64,000 bases of DNA from an uncultured beta proteobacterium (GCA_903886975.1 CAISOB010000004.1:17008-81007), one strand, 5' to 3'; positions 46,391-55,168 are shown, numbered from the stretch's first letter. Numbers and translations: made by a program. The notes: a model not told the origin generated them from the letters alone.

Positions 46391-46440
46391 TTCCGATTTT
46401 CGGAATCCGTAATTTCCGCATAGGACCACGGAAATTACGG
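46391..46440. other. Perfect 12-bp stem-loop with adjacent small hairpin
   Basis: CCGTAATTTCCG (46407-46418) pairs exactly with CGGAAATTACGG (46429-46440) around a 10-nt loop. A smaller TTCCG/CGGAA hairpin lies at 46391-46405. The structure is 78 bp past the stop codon of the minus-strand amidohydrolase gene and may terminate it, although there is no clear T-run. Confidence 0.55.
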
Positions 46441-46517
46441 AGTTCAGTGACTCGAGGATGGCGGGTAATCACGCAAGGCGACCACCCAGCGAGGCAAGCA
46501 TGGCCGAACCGACAAGC

Positions 46518-47831
46518 CTACTGAGTGACGGCTTTATGCATCGCGGCGAAGAATTCTGCACCGTTCTGGAGAACCTGTTCATCACAATCGAAGGTTGTGC
46601 TATGGTGCCCTCCGCCAACAGGCGTGCCAAACAGCACGTACATGGCTTTGCCGCCCTTGGCCTGCACGCGTTCCATCATAAGCGTCGCATCTTCGGAAGC
46701 ATTGAAAGCGGTCTCTGCGATGACCTCGGTCACTGAAGGCAGGGTCCGCGCAACACGCATCCCGATCTCTATCAGTTCAGGAGAACTTCGCCCGGTCAGG
46801 GAGGTTGCAGCAGGCTTGATTTCGACCTCGAGGTCATACATCGTTGCAGCGCCTTGCAACACCTCCATGGATTTTTTCACCATGTAGTCATTGATCTCGT
46901 TGGTGACTCCGCGTGTCTCCATGCGGAAATACGCTTTGTCGGGAATGATGTTCCAGGTGGTGCCAGCCTGCATGATCCCGACGTTGACGCGTGAGGCGCC
47001 CAGACCGTGCCGGGCAATGGCATAAAGGTTCGTAATTGCCGCGCAAGCGCCCAAAAGGGCATTCTTTCCCTCATTCGGGCGCAAGGCGGCGTGAGTTGAA
47101 CGCCCCTTGTAGGTCACCTCAAACCGGGACATGGCCATGAAGCTGTGCACATCGATGGCGATCTGTCCGGTTTCCTTGGCATTGATCCCCACATGAGCGC
47201 TGAAGAAATACGCGAGATCGTCAACAAGCCCCTTTTCCACCATCGTCGAGGCGCCGCTCAAGTTCTCTTCGTTCGGCTGGAACAGGAACTTGACCGTGCC
47301 CTTCAGTTGATCCCTGTTCTCGGCGAAATACCTGGCCAGCAGCAGTCCTGTCGCCATATGGCAGTCATGTCCGCACATGTGCCCATAGCCCGGCGCCTGT
47401 GAAACGAATCCGGCCTTTGCGGGGCGATGCGACGGGTCGTTCGACTCGACGACATCCAGGGCATCCATGTCGAAACGGAAACCGACTGTCGGGCCGGGAA
47501 GTCCGCCCTTCAGCACGCCGACAACGCCCGTGAATCCGCCTTTGGACGGCGCAAGGAATTCTTCCTTTACGCCGGCCTTCAGCGCCCGATCGTATTCAGC
47601 CTGGAGGAGTTCCGGATCGGGTACGAGCAAGCGCTTGTCCGTGGCGATGATGTCTTTGCCCAACAGGAGGTCGTAGCCCCACGCATCCAGCTTCTCCGCC
47701 ACAAATGCCGTGGCGAAGAATTCAAGCCAGGCTGGCTGTGGATTCCGATGCAATTGACGCCGCCACTCAACAGCCTCCGCAAAATGGGCGGCGATGCTCT
47801 CTTCAGGCTTGTGGTTTGTGCAGGGCTTCAT
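46518..47831 (-). CDS. M20-family amidohydrolase, AbgA-like
   Basis: A 437-residue metallo-hydrolase of the M20D/amidohydrolase group. It has FRFDMDALDVVE, the metal motif GHMCGHDCHMATGL, NEENLSGASTMVEKG, the dimerisation segment FEVTYKGRSTHAALRP and GTPVGGGHHSTTFDCDE. The QLHRNPQPAWLEFFATAFVAEKL opening matches aminobenzoyl-glutamate hydrolase subunit A more than IAA-amino-acid hydrolases. The ATG overlaps the symporter stop by ATGA, so a transported N-acyl or amide substrate is hydrolysed inside. Substrate unknown. Confidence 0.87.
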   Translation of the reverse strand: MKPCTNHKPEESIAAHFAEAVEWRRQLHRNPQPAWLEFFATAFVAEKLDAWGYDLLLGKDIIATDKRLLVPDPELLQAEYDRALKAGVKEEFLAPSKGGFTGVVGVLKGGLPGPTVGFRFDMDALDVVESNDPSHRPAKAGFVSQAPGYGHMCGHDCHMATGLLLARYFAENRDQLKGTVKFLFQPNEENLSGASTMVEKGLVDDLAYFFSAHVGINAKETGQIAIDVHSFMAMSRFEVTYKGRSTHAALRPNEGKNALLGACAAITNLYAIARHGLGASRVNVGIMQAGTTWNIIPDKAYFRMETRGVTNEINDYMVKKSMEVLQGAATMYDLEVEIKPAATSLTGRSSPELIEIGMRVARTLPSVTEVIAETAFNASEDATLMMERVQAKGGKAMYVLFGTPVGGGHHSTTFDCDEQVLQNGAEFFAAMHKAVTQ

Positions 47832-49291
47832 TTGGCCGCCACCACTTCTGCATCATCGTCAAATGGGTTCGCGCGCATGGGCGTAAGCAGACTCAGCACG
47901 ACCGTGATTGCCATGTTCACGCACAATGCAAAGAAGCCGGCATTCAGCCCGAGGAAAGGATCCATCTTGTTGAGCGAGAGGAATGCAACCGTCGCAACAC
48001 CGACAATCATGCCCGTGAAAACACCGGCCAACGTAACTCGCCGCCAGTAGAGTCCGAATATCACGCCGGGGAAGAATTGCGTCACGCCAGCATAGCCGAG
48101 CAGAAGAAGGCTCACGAGCGTCGTGGAACTGTAGATGGCGAAATAAAGGGTGATGGCGCTTATCACGACCACGAGAATCTTGGCCATTTTTGCTACCTGG
48201 TCATCGGTCATGGACGGCGCGAAAACAGGACGATAGAAATTCTTGACAAACAAGGTTGACGCAGTAAGCGTAAGGATGGCGGCGGGGACCATTGCGGTGA
48301 TTGCGCCGGCTCCGCCGATCAACCCCAGAAACCATGCAGGATAAGTCTTCTGCACCACCGTAAGCAGAGACATGTCGCCGTTGCTCAAGCCGGGGATAAC
48401 CATAATCGAGGCAAACCCGACGAAGAAAATCAAAGGCAGTGAAATCGTGTAAAGCGGCATGATGACTGAATTACGGCGCAAGGTGTTTCCGCTCTTCGCG
48501 GTAAACGTGGCGCCAAACAGGTGCGGCCACATATAGAAGCCGAAAGAGGTCAGGAGAACGGTGGAAATGTACCAGGAATGGCCCATATTCTTTGTCGATC
48601 CCGGCATCACCAGATGGCTGGGATTGAGATTGGCCAGCGCCGTAAACATCTCGCCGATCCCTCCGAAGTACGCATAGGGAATGCCGATGCCGAGGAATAT
48701 CGCGGCAAACAACATCAGAACATCTTTGAGCGCACTGACCCATGCCACGCCGCGCACACCGCTGGAAAATACGAAACCTGCCACCAGCGCCATGCCGATG
48801 GCCATTGCCGTGCTGCGATCGATGCCGTTGAAACTCGCCACATTGACGATGAGCCCCAGGCCAGTCACCTGGAGTTGCAGGTAGGGGATGATGAAGATGA
48901 CGCCGACCAGCGCCACGAAAGCGCCCATAAGCTTGCTGCCGTAGCGCTTCTCAAAATAATCCGACTCGGTCTGCATGCTGAATTTCTTGCCCACTTCCCA
49001 AATGTTGGGCAGGAAATAGAATGAGCCTGCGTAGGCGAGAACCAGATAGGCAATGATATAGAGCGTGGGGCCGCCCCGGGAATAGGCCCAGCCGCTGGCG
49101 CCAAGGAAGGCGAAGGTTGTGTACACTTCGCCGGCCATGAGCAGCCAAACCAGGACCAAGCCAAAGCCTCGACCCCCCACGGTCCATTGTTCCAGGTTCA
49201 TCTTATGGCGAGTACCGGCAATGAACCCGGCAGTTGAACCCACTAAAACAATACCAAAGATGACAGACAGGGCAATCGCGCTCGGGCTCAT
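47828..49291 (-). CDS. Sodium:solute symporter family protein
   Basis: A 487-residue inner-membrane SSS transporter with about thirteen helices. Family segments include GFIAGTRHKMNLEQWTVGGRGFG, GEVYTTFAFLGASGWAYSRGGP, the LeuT-fold core GVRGVAWVSALKDVLMLFA and the GAGAITAMVPAAILTLTAST region with the Na+-site small residues. Together with the DUF3311 protein upstream and the hydrolase downstream it makes a compact uptake-and-cleavage unit with 4-bp overlaps on both sides. Confidence 0.89.
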   Translation of the reverse strand: MSPSAIALSVIFGIVLVGSTAGFIAGTRHKMNLEQWTVGGRGFGLVLVWLLMAGEVYTTFAFLGASGWAYSRGGPTLYIIAYLVLAYAGSFYFLPNIWEVGKKFSMQTESDYFEKRYGSKLMGAFVALVGVIFIIPYLQLQVTGLGLIVNVASFNGIDRSTAMAIGMALVAGFVFSSGVRGVAWVSALKDVLMLFAAIFLGIGIPYAYFGGIGEMFTALANLNPSHLVMPGSTKNMGHSWYISTVLLTSFGFYMWPHLFGATFTAKSGNTLRRNSVIMPLYTISLPLIFFVGFASIMVIPGLSNGDMSLLTVVQKTYPAWFLGLIGGAGAITAMVPAAILTLTASTLFVKNFYRPVFAPSMTDDQVAKMAKILVVVISAITLYFAIYSSTTLVSLLLLGYAGVTQFFPGVIFGLYWRRVTLAGVFTGMIVGVATVAFLSLNKMDPFLGLNAGFFALCVNMAITVVLSLLTPMRANPFDDDAEVVAAK

Positions 49292-49521
49292 TTTGTTACC
49301 TCTTTTGCGTTGACGAGCGTCTCGGGGTTACGGGCCACTTCAATGTTATATGCCCACCACATACAAAGTGGCGTCAGCAGAATCCATGAAATCAACCAGA
49401 AGAGATTGAAGGGCAGGCCCAGGACCATGGGATAGAGGCGATCCCAAAGCGGCACGGAAAAGCAGACTGCAACGAACGGAATCAAGCCCACAGCAAGTGA
49501 GCCCAGACTTGGCTTCTTCAT
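49288..49521 (-). CDS. DUF3311 small membrane protein, symporter partner
   Basis: A 77-residue protein with two hydrophobic helices (LAVGLIPFVAVCFSVPLWDR and LPFNLFWLISWILLTPLCMW) and a short polar tail. DUF3311-type proteins are usually encoded next to an SSS symporter, as here, with a 4-bp overlap. ATG 49521 is chosen since the family begins at about this point. A role as a transporter accessory subunit is inferred from context. Confidence 0.82.
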   Translation of the reverse strand: MKKPSLGSLAVGLIPFVAVCFSVPLWDRLYPMVLGLPFNLFWLISWILLTPLCMWWAYNIEVARNPETLVNAKEVTK

Positions 49522-49912
49522 AGCGATACCCCCTGTTTTAGATTCGACGTGATCTCTACGGTGGAGAAGATGGCGACAAGAACTTGTTTCTTCGGGATCC
49601 CTGCAAAAGGTCTTGTCCCCGAAGAGCCGTCTTATTCGATACGCAAATCTACCCGTTCGAGACGGCTTTCGCAATCAATATGATAATGAAACCAATCACT
49701 GGCATGGGACCAAGCTTTCGCGGCGAACCGTGGAGAAAGGAGTTGGTCGATCACGGCGGCAGATGGCGGCTTGCCGGCGGGAATTCAAGTTCCTGGCCTA
49801 CGAACGTGCATCACTCTTGCTTAAAGCTGTCGGCATCTGCTGGCGCCAAAGAAGAGGGGCTTGACGCGCAGACGTCAGCCCCTTTGTCTAGCGGCCTTTG
49901 AGCGACGCGGCG
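49522..49912. other. 391-bp intergenic region
   Basis: The stretch holds an imperfect CTTCGGG...CCCGAAG inverted repeat near 49590-49625 and a strong terminator at 49855-49884. An open frame of 105 codons crosses it but has no domain and a poor start. I see no operator dyad, so the symporter operon seems outside the regulon. Confidence 0.5.
49855..49884. terminator. Terminator downstream of the FecR/DUF6600 gene
   Basis: AGGGGCTTGACG pairs with CGTCAGCCCCT (one bulged T), followed on the plus strand by TTGTCT. It resembles the 27585 terminator, including the GCGCAG-like loop, and can work on the minus strand for the gene ending at 49913. Confidence 0.65.
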
Positions 49913-52144
49913 CTACTTCTCCGGCTTGCGGTTCTCTTCCTCGCGTTTCTGCCTGTCTCCGCCGTGTTCATTCGGCCGTCCCGCCTCAGGCCTTGGCTCC
50001 TGGACATGCGGTGCGGCTTGCGGCGGGCGTGCAGGTGGCGCTGCAACAGGCGGACGCGGTTCGGCTTGCCTCACCGGCGGTGCGGGTCTCGTCGGCGCTG
50101 CGATCGGCGCCGGAGGAGCGGCATGCGCCGGTGACGCTTCCCTGGGCGGCACGGGCCGCGCCTCGTGCGCGGGAGCAAGCCGCGGTTCGGCCGGGTGCTG
50201 CGCTGGCGGTGACGGCGCGGCGGCTGGTGGGTGCGGCGCCTGTCTGGCGCGGGGTTCCGGCGGCGCCGCCGGTACGGGCGAGAGCGCTGGCGGGGCGATT
50301 CTTGGTTCGGGCGTGCGCTGCTCCGGCCTGCCACGCGCTTCGGCGGCCGCTGGTGGGGCAGCTTGCGCGTTTTGCGGTGACGTCGGCACGGGGGGCGGCA
50401 CAGCGACCGGTCGGCCGCGTTGCTCGGGCACTGCCGGCGCGGGTACGGGCAACGGTTGCGGCGGGCTGGGGCGCAGCGGCGCCGCAGGCATCGGTGGCGC
50501 TGTTGCCTGGCCGCGCGGTGCCGCATTGCCGCGCTGATCGGAGCGTCCGCGCGCGGATTCTGCTATCGCAGCAGAGGGTGTTGCCGGCGCTGCCGGACGC
50601 GCCGTGGGGCGCCCTTCCTGCGACGGCGTGAGCACCTTGACGATCGGCGCGGGTCCGGCGGCTGCCGGTTTCAATTCCTTGCGTGCGGCTTCGTCGAGCG
50701 GTTTGCCGGGCTGCGCAGCCAGTAGTTGCTGTTGCGCCACGAAACCGGGGTGAGCTGCCGGCGGCGCGGAACGGGCGATGACCTGCCGCTCGAAAACGCG
50801 CGCCGGTGGTTTGCCGCCCGCTTCGGCGTTGCCGCGAATGCTTTTCTCGGTCGGCGCCACTGCGGGTGAGGTTGCCACCGGACCACTGGCGATCCGATCG
50901 CGTGGAATCCGCTGCGCGGCCCTGCCCACGGGTTGGGACTGTACGAATGTCGTTGTTGGCACCGCGACAATCGCACCGGGGACCTGGCGGTTGGCGTAAA
51001 CGATGTTGGTGGTCTTGTTGATGTAGGTATTGTTGATGACGATGTTGCTGATCACGGTGTTGCTGCGGTTGACGTTTTGGTAGTAGCCGCGGCTGACGGG
51101 ATACGCCGGCCGATAGACTTCGCGCGGTGCCAGCGGGAACCAGGCAATACCGCCGACCCGGCCGCCGGATAGGCTCAACTCGAAGTTGCTGCCGCCGACA
51201 AAAGCGACGAGTGCCGGCGCATAGTAGGCGCGGCCACGCACCGGGCCCGGAACCCAGCCCCACCTGTCGCGCAGGTGTGCCCAGCGGCCGTAATGCGAGA
51301 CGGCGAAGCCCCACGGGGCATCATCGATCCATGTCCAGCCCCACGGGTCGACCCAGGCCCAATGTCCGTCGCGGTAGGGCGCCCAGTCGGCGGCCACATG
51401 ACTCGGAACCCAGGCCTTTCCATAGCGCGCGTCGTCGAGCCAGCTTCCGTTCGCATCGAGGTCCTGATAACCGACAACGTCCGGCGATACATAGCGGGCT
51501 GCGCTCGGACGATCGTAAGGGCCGTCGCGCGCGCTGGCCCAGCGATCGAATTCATCGGGGCGCGGCGCGGCGATCAACTGGTAGTCGCGCAGACCGGTCC
51601 CGGTAAAGCGATAGGCCTGCCGCGAATCGATCGTATATGCCGCGCCTTCGCCATTAATTTCACCCTGGCCCTGACGCACGAAAATGCTCGTGGCGTTGCC
51701 ATCGGGATCGACGGTAATCCGATATTCGCCCGGTTTTCTGAGGGTAAAGGCGAGATTCGGCGTGTCCACTTCGAATGCCTGATCGGGGTCGAGACGGCGC
51801 ACGCGGACATTCAACATGCCTTGGGTCAATTGCAATTGGGCGATCCGATCGTCGAGGTTGAGAATCGATGTGCTGGTAGCGGCGTTCATGCGTACCGTCG
51901 CGCCCCCGATCTGGATTTCAGCGCGCGCGCCGGCGTCCGTCCACAGACGGTCGCCGCTGGTGAGCGGACGGTTGATCGTCGCCTGGTCCCAATCGTTCTC
52001 GCCGGCAGGCGAGAGACTGACTCCGCCGTTCACATAGCCGAGACGCGCGACACGCGCCGGTGGATCGGCGCCGGCCCAGCCGCTGAAGGCCAGGATCGCG
52101 ATGCCGGCGATCAGTGAGACGACACAACGCGCTTTTATCTGCAT
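49913..52144 (-). CDS. Secreted FecR-like/DUF6600 protein with a long Pro-rich tail
   Basis: A protein of about 743 residues. The signal peptide (CVVSLIAGIAILAFSGWAGA) is followed by a FecR-like domain (VNGGVSLSPAGENDW, TINRPLTSGDRLWTDAGARAE, FTLRKPGEYRITVDPDG; about 30-180), the aromatic-rich DUF6600 region with repeated WAPYRDGHWAWVDPWGWTWID and WGFAVSHYGRWAHL motifs, an Asn/Ile stretch, and about 300 residues rich in Pro, Ala and Arg. ATG 52144 has AGGA at proper spacing; ATG 52150 is also possible. The tail is probably disordered, perhaps cell-wall-spanning. Function unknown. Confidence 0.8.
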   Translation of the reverse strand: MQIKARCVVSLIAGIAILAFSGWAGADPPARVARLGYVNGGVSLSPAGENDWDQATINRPLTSGDRLWTDAGARAEIQIGGATVRMNAATSTSILNLDDRIAQLQLTQGMLNVRVRRLDPDQAFEVDTPNLAFTLRKPGEYRITVDPDGNATSIFVRQGQGEINGEGAAYTIDSRQAYRFTGTGLRDYQLIAAPRPDEFDRWASARDGPYDRPSAARYVSPDVVGYQDLDANGSWLDDARYGKAWVPSHVAADWAPYRDGHWAWVDPWGWTWIDDAPWGFAVSHYGRWAHLRDRWGWVPGPVRGRAYYAPALVAFVGGSNFELSLSGGRVGGIAWFPLAPREVYRPAYPVSRGYYQNVNRSNTVISNIVINNTYINKTTNIVYANRQVPGAIVAVPTTTFVQSQPVGRAAQRIPRDRIASGPVATSPAVAPTEKSIRGNAEAGGKPPARVFERQVIARSAPPAAHPGFVAQQQLLAAQPGKPLDEAARKELKPAAAGPAPIVKVLTPSQEGRPTARPAAPATPSAAIAESARGRSDQRGNAAPRGQATAPPMPAAPLRPSPPQPLPVPAPAVPEQRGRPVAVPPPVPTSPQNAQAAPPAAAEARGRPEQRTPEPRIAPPALSPVPAAPPEPRARQAPHPPAAAPSPPAQHPAEPRLAPAHEARPVPPREASPAHAAPPAPIAAPTRPAPPVRQAEPRPPVAAPPARPPQAAPHVQEPRPEAGRPNEHGGDRQKREEENRKPEK

Positions 52145-52163
52145 AAGCATTCCTGACGAGTGA

Positions 52164-52191
52164 GCCGAACTGATCGCACGACCAGTTCGGC
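52164..52191 (-). terminator. Hairpin between the BON lipoprotein and FecR/DUF6600 genes
   Basis: GCCGAACTG (52164-52172) pairs with CAGTTCGGC (52183-52191). It lies 20 bp past the BON lipoprotein stop and just before the next start; without a T-run it could be a weak terminator or attenuator. Confidence 0.45.
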
Positions 52192-52210
52192 CAGGAGCAA
52201 TCGATTGATC

Positions 52211-52627
52211 CTATTTACTTGGCTTGACGACGAGCTGGTTCTTGACCTCTTTGACTCCCGCCACGGCGCCGGCGATAGATTTCGCCACGTCGCTGTTCAT
52301 CGTGGTGTCGACCGATCCGGTCAAGGTCACGACGCCAGCGACCGTATCGACGCCGATCTGCAGGGTCTTCAAACCCGGTTCGGCGAAGATGGCGGCCTTG
52401 ATCTTGGCCGTAATCTCGGCATCATCGATCGCCGCGCCGGTCTTGGCGCTTTGCTCCTTGAGTTTTTCACCGACCTTTTCCGCCGTTTCATTGATCTTCT
52501 TGCCAGCGTCATTAGCTGTCTGGTCGATCTTCTTCCCGGCGCTCTCTGCCGGTTTCTGGTTGTCGCAGGCAACAAGTCCAAAAAGCAGAAGCAGCGAAAT
52601 AGCGGTCAATTTGTATTTGTCTGACAT
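52211..52627 (-). CDS. BON-domain lipoprotein
   Basis: A 138-residue lipoprotein: the signal ends FGLVAC, then an amphipathic helix (AGKKIDQTANDAGKKINETAEKVGEKLKEQ), then a BON domain (ITAKIKAAIFAEPGL, VDTVAGVVTLTGSVDTTMN, AGVKEVKNQLVV). Start ATG 52627 has GGAAAGGGA upstream. The helix resembles the 63-residue lipoprotein at 26658-26849. Fourth BON protein of the window. Confidence 0.9.
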   Translation of the reverse strand: MSDKYKLTAISLLLLFGLVACDNQKPAESAGKKIDQTANDAGKKINETAEKVGEKLKEQSAKTGAAIDDAEITAKIKAAIFAEPGLKTLQIGVDTVAGVVTLTGSVDTTMNSDVAKSIAGAVAGVKEVKNQLVVKPSK

Positions 52628-52749
52628 TGTGTTTCCCTTTCCGAATTCACTCATGCGCGGTTGCGCGCTTTCGCCCTGCCTGCAAAAGGCAGGGCTCCGA
52701 TTCGTGCTTTATGGCGATCAAACTATCCCATGCCAAGCCGATGGATCTC

Positions 52750-52765
52750 GGTGCGCTAACGAACA
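52750..52765 (-). promoter_or_regulatory. Dyad operator upstream of the BON lipoprotein gene
   Basis: The plus strand reads GGTGCGCTAACGAACA. Toward the BON gene a GATAGT hexamer at 52722-52727 follows after 22 bp. Confidence 0.6.
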
Positions 52766-52828
52766 TACAAAGGGCATGCCTGGCCAGTCAGAGCGGGTCA
52801 TTGGAGCCAGTGTCGGAAGCAGCGGGTC

Positions 52829-52844
52829 TGTGCGCTGGAGGACA
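52829..52844 (+). promoter_or_regulatory. Dyad operator upstream of the leader/ABC transporter genes
   Basis: The sequence is TGTGCGCTGGAGGACA with flanks TC and GAC. A weak GATCAT hexamer at 52867-52872 follows after 22 bp. Confidence 0.5.
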
Positions 52845-52960
52845 GACGACAACCCGCGCGGGGATTGATCATCGCTGCACGATCAGGGGGTTTGGCAAGT
52901 TGCCGGACTGGCGCATGCGAAGGCGGCGCCGACTCATGGTTGATCTTTCAGGAGCAAGCC

Positions 52961-53020
52961 ATGAGTCAGACCTTTGTTCGTTGCGTTCGCCTGTCGGCGC
53001 TCTCTGATTGCCGTTGGTGA
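52961..53020 (+). CDS. Possible 19-residue leader peptide coupled to the ABC transporter
   Basis: A short frame MSQTFVRCVRLSALSDCRW begins at ATG 52961 with AGGAGC at good spacing. Its TGA (53018-53020) overlaps the GTG 53017 start of the ABC transporter. It may exist to couple translation; the two cysteines might have a regulatory role, which is speculation. Confidence 0.4.
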   Translation: MSQTFVRCVRLSALSDCRW

Positions 53021-54795
53021 TCCGCTTCAATGTTCGCCTGTGGCAGCGCTTCCGGGCCATCGCCGCACCCTATTGGCTGCGCGACGAGAAGTGGCCAGCT
53101 ACCGGACTGCTGGTTCTATTGGTCTTGTTGCTGCTCGGGCAGACCGGATTCTCGGTGCTGTTCAACCAGCTGAGCGGGGAATTCACGTCGGCGCTCGCCG
53201 CCAAGGACGCTGACCGTTTCTGGAAGTCGATCGCCGAGTGCCTGGCAATCCTCGTCTTTGCCGTTCCGATATACGCGTTCTATTACTATGTGCGCGACAA
53301 GCTCGGTCTGAATTGGCGGCGCTGGCTGACGCGCAGTTTCCTTGGCAGCTATTTCAGCCATCGCGCCTATTACGAACTCAATTCCAGCGTCGAGATCGAC
53401 AACCCGGATCAGCGCGTCGCCGAGGATATCAATACCTTTACGCAGAAATCCTTGCAGTTTCTGCTCGTGCTGGTCGGCGCGCTGCTGCAGCTCATCGCGT
53501 TCTGCGGCGTGTTGTGGACGATTTCGACGCAGCTTGTCTTCTTTCTGGTCGTCTATGCCTTTGCCGGAACGGCGGTGACCATTCTGGTGTTCGGCAAGGT
53601 CCTGATCGGGCTCAATTTCTACCAGCTCAAACGTGAAGCCGATTTCCGCTTCAGCCTGGTGCGCATCCGGGAAAATGCCGAAGCCATAGCGTTCTACCGT
53701 GGCGAGGCCCAGGAATCATCGCAGGTTGGCACCTTCTTCGAGGAGGTCTTCAAGAACTGTAGCAAGCTGATCCGGGCGCAATTGAACCTCAACTTGTTCC
53801 AATACGGATTCAGCCTGATGACCATCGTCCTGCCGAGCGCGATCATCGCCGGCCGGGTGCTCTCCGGCGAACTCGAAGTCGGGCGGGCGATTCAGGCGGC
53901 CGGTGCATTTGCGGCGATATTGAGCGCGCTGACGGTGATCATCGACAACTTCGAAAGCTTCAGCAAATTTGCCGCCGGCATAGATCGTCTCGACAGCTTT
54001 GCCAAATTCCTCGCCCGCAAGGATGGTGGGGTGCGCAAACCCGGTGATGGCATTGTCTTCGTCAGCAACTCGCACCTGGCGATCGAAGACCTGACGCTGC
54101 AGACACCGAACCACGCGCGAACCCTGGTCGAGAAGCTCTCGCTGGCAATTGATCCGGGACACGGGGTAATGATCGTCGGTGCCAGCGGCTGCGGGAAAAG
54201 TTCCTTGTTGCGCGCCATGGCCGGCCTGTGGCGTTCCGGTCGCGGCCGCATCATCCGGCCCGATGCCGGCGAAATGCTCTTCCTGCCGCAGCGGCCTTAT
54301 ATGCTGCTGGCCAGTCTGCGCGAGCAGCTGCTCTATCCGCAGCCGGAGAGAAAGATTAGCGATGACGAATTGCAGGGCGTTCTCGAACGCGTCAATCTCC
54401 CCGATCTCGTCACGCGGTTTGGCGGCTTCGATGCGCAGCTCGACTGGGCCAAGGTGCTCTCGGTCGGCGAGCAGCAACGCGTCGCTTTCGCCCGCGTCCT
54501 GCTTGTTGCGCCGCGCTACGCAATTCTCGACGAGGCGACCAGCGCCCTCGATATCGCCAACGAGGACAGCTTGTATCAGCAGCTGACCGGCGGCGCCACG
54601 ACACTGATCAGCGTCGGCCATCGCCCATCGATTCTCAAGTATCACCCGCAGGTACTCGAACTGCTGGGCGATGGCGAGTGGCGGCTCTATGCGGCCGACG
54701 ATTACCGCTGGAGCGCCGGCCAGCCGGCGCCAAAGCGTGCTGACGCACAGACCGCGCAACGGCCCTTGCTACAAGCTAAATGCTTATACCCCTAA
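53017..54795 (+). CDS. ABC transporter, fused membrane and ATPase domains (SbmA/YddA-like)
   Basis: A protein of about 592 residues. A membrane domain with about six helices (LLVLLVLLLLGQTGFSVLF, AILVFAVPIYAFYYYVRD, LLVLVGALLQLIAFCGVLW) and the family segment NWRRWLTRSFLGSYFSHRAYYEL precedes an ATPase with Walker A GASGCGKSSLL, signature LSVGEQQRVAFARVLL and Walker B YAILDEATSALD. This is the ABC_membrane_2/YddA and ABCD-like exporter family. GTG 53017 is chosen because it overlaps the leader stop; TTG 53008 is an alternative. Substrate unknown. Confidence 0.87.
   Translation: MIRFNVRLWQRFRAIAAPYWLRDEKWPATGLLVLLVLLLLGQTGFSVLFNQLSGEFTSALAAKDADRFWKSIAECLAILVFAVPIYAFYYYVRDKLGLNWRRWLTRSFLGSYFSHRAYYELNSSVEIDNPDQRVAEDINTFTQKSLQFLLVLVGALLQLIAFCGVLWTISTQLVFFLVVYAFAGTAVTILVFGKVLIGLNFYQLKREADFRFSLVRIRENAEAIAFYRGEAQESSQVGTFFEEVFKNCSKLIRAQLNLNLFQYGFSLMTIVLPSAIIAGRVLSGELEVGRAIQAAGAFAAILSALTVIIDNFESFSKFAAGIDRLDSFAKFLARKDGGVRKPGDGIVFVSNSHLAIEDLTLQTPNHARTLVEKLSLAIDPGHGVMIVGASGCGKSSLLRAMAGLWRSGRGRIIRPDAGEMLFLPQRPYMLLASLREQLLYPQPERKISDDELQGVLERVNLPDLVTRFGGFDAQLDWAKVLSVGEQQRVAFARVLLVAPRYAILDEATSALDIANEDSLYQQLTGGATTLISVGHRPSILKYHPQVLELLGDGEWRLYAADDYRWSAGQPAPKRADAQTAQRPLLQAKCLYP
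54734..54749 (+). promoter_or_regulatory. Degenerate dyad operator upstream of the YXWGXW-like gene
   Basis: The sequence is AGCGTGCTGACGCACA, inside the end of the ABC transporter frame. A CAAGCT hexamer at 54772-54777 follows after 22 bp. One of the weakest members. Confidence 0.35.
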
Positions 54796-54805
54796 GGAGT
54801 GAAAG

Positions 54806-55168
54806 ATGATCAGGAAGATGATTCTGGCGGCTGTCATTGCCGTGTCACTTACTGCGGTTGCGGTACCGGCCGCTGCCCAGGCGTATGTGCGCATCGCGCC
54901 GCCTCCGCCGCGCGAGGAAATGGTTCCGGGGCATCGCCCGGGTTACGTCTGGGCACCGGGCCACTGGGAGTGGCGGCACCGCCATTACTACTGGGTCAAC
55001 GGATACTGGCTGCGCGAACGTCATGGCTACCACTACAACCCGCACACTTGGGTCGAGCGCAACGGGCAATGGTATCTGGAGCGGGGCCACTGGCAACACG
55101 GTGATCGCGACCATGACGGCGTTCCCGATCGATATGACAGGGCGCCGAACAATCCCAATCGCTATTGA
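54806..55168 (+). CDS. Secreted protein with W-G-H aromatic repeats (YXWGXW type)
   Basis: A 120-residue exported protein: a signal peptide (ILAAVIAVSLTAVAVPAAAQA), then aromatic repeats VWAPGHWEWRHRHYYWVNGYW and WYLERGHWQH that resemble YXWGXW repeat proteins, and a C-terminal DRDHDGVPDRYDRAPNNP segment like a thrombospondin type 3/calcium-binding loop. Strong AAGGAGTG ribosome-binding site. Function unknown. Confidence 0.8.
   Translation: MIRKMILAAVIAVSLTAVAVPAAAQAYVRIAPPPPREEMVPGHRPGYVWAPGHWEWRHRHYYWVNGYWLRERHGYHYNPHTWVERNGQWYLERGHWQHGDRDHDGVPDRYDRAPNNPNRY

Larger units (their letters stand above)
52628..52960. other. Divergent intergenic region with two operators
   Basis: This 333-bp gap between the BON lipoprotein gene (minus) and the leader/ABC transporter genes (plus) contains dyads at 52750-52765 and 52829-52844, apparently one per direction. 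Nothing else is recognised. Confidence 0.6.

Noticed and set aside
49584..49901. 105-codon frame between the DUF3311 and DUF6600 genes
   Set aside because: No domain, poor start signal, and it runs across a terminator hairpin.
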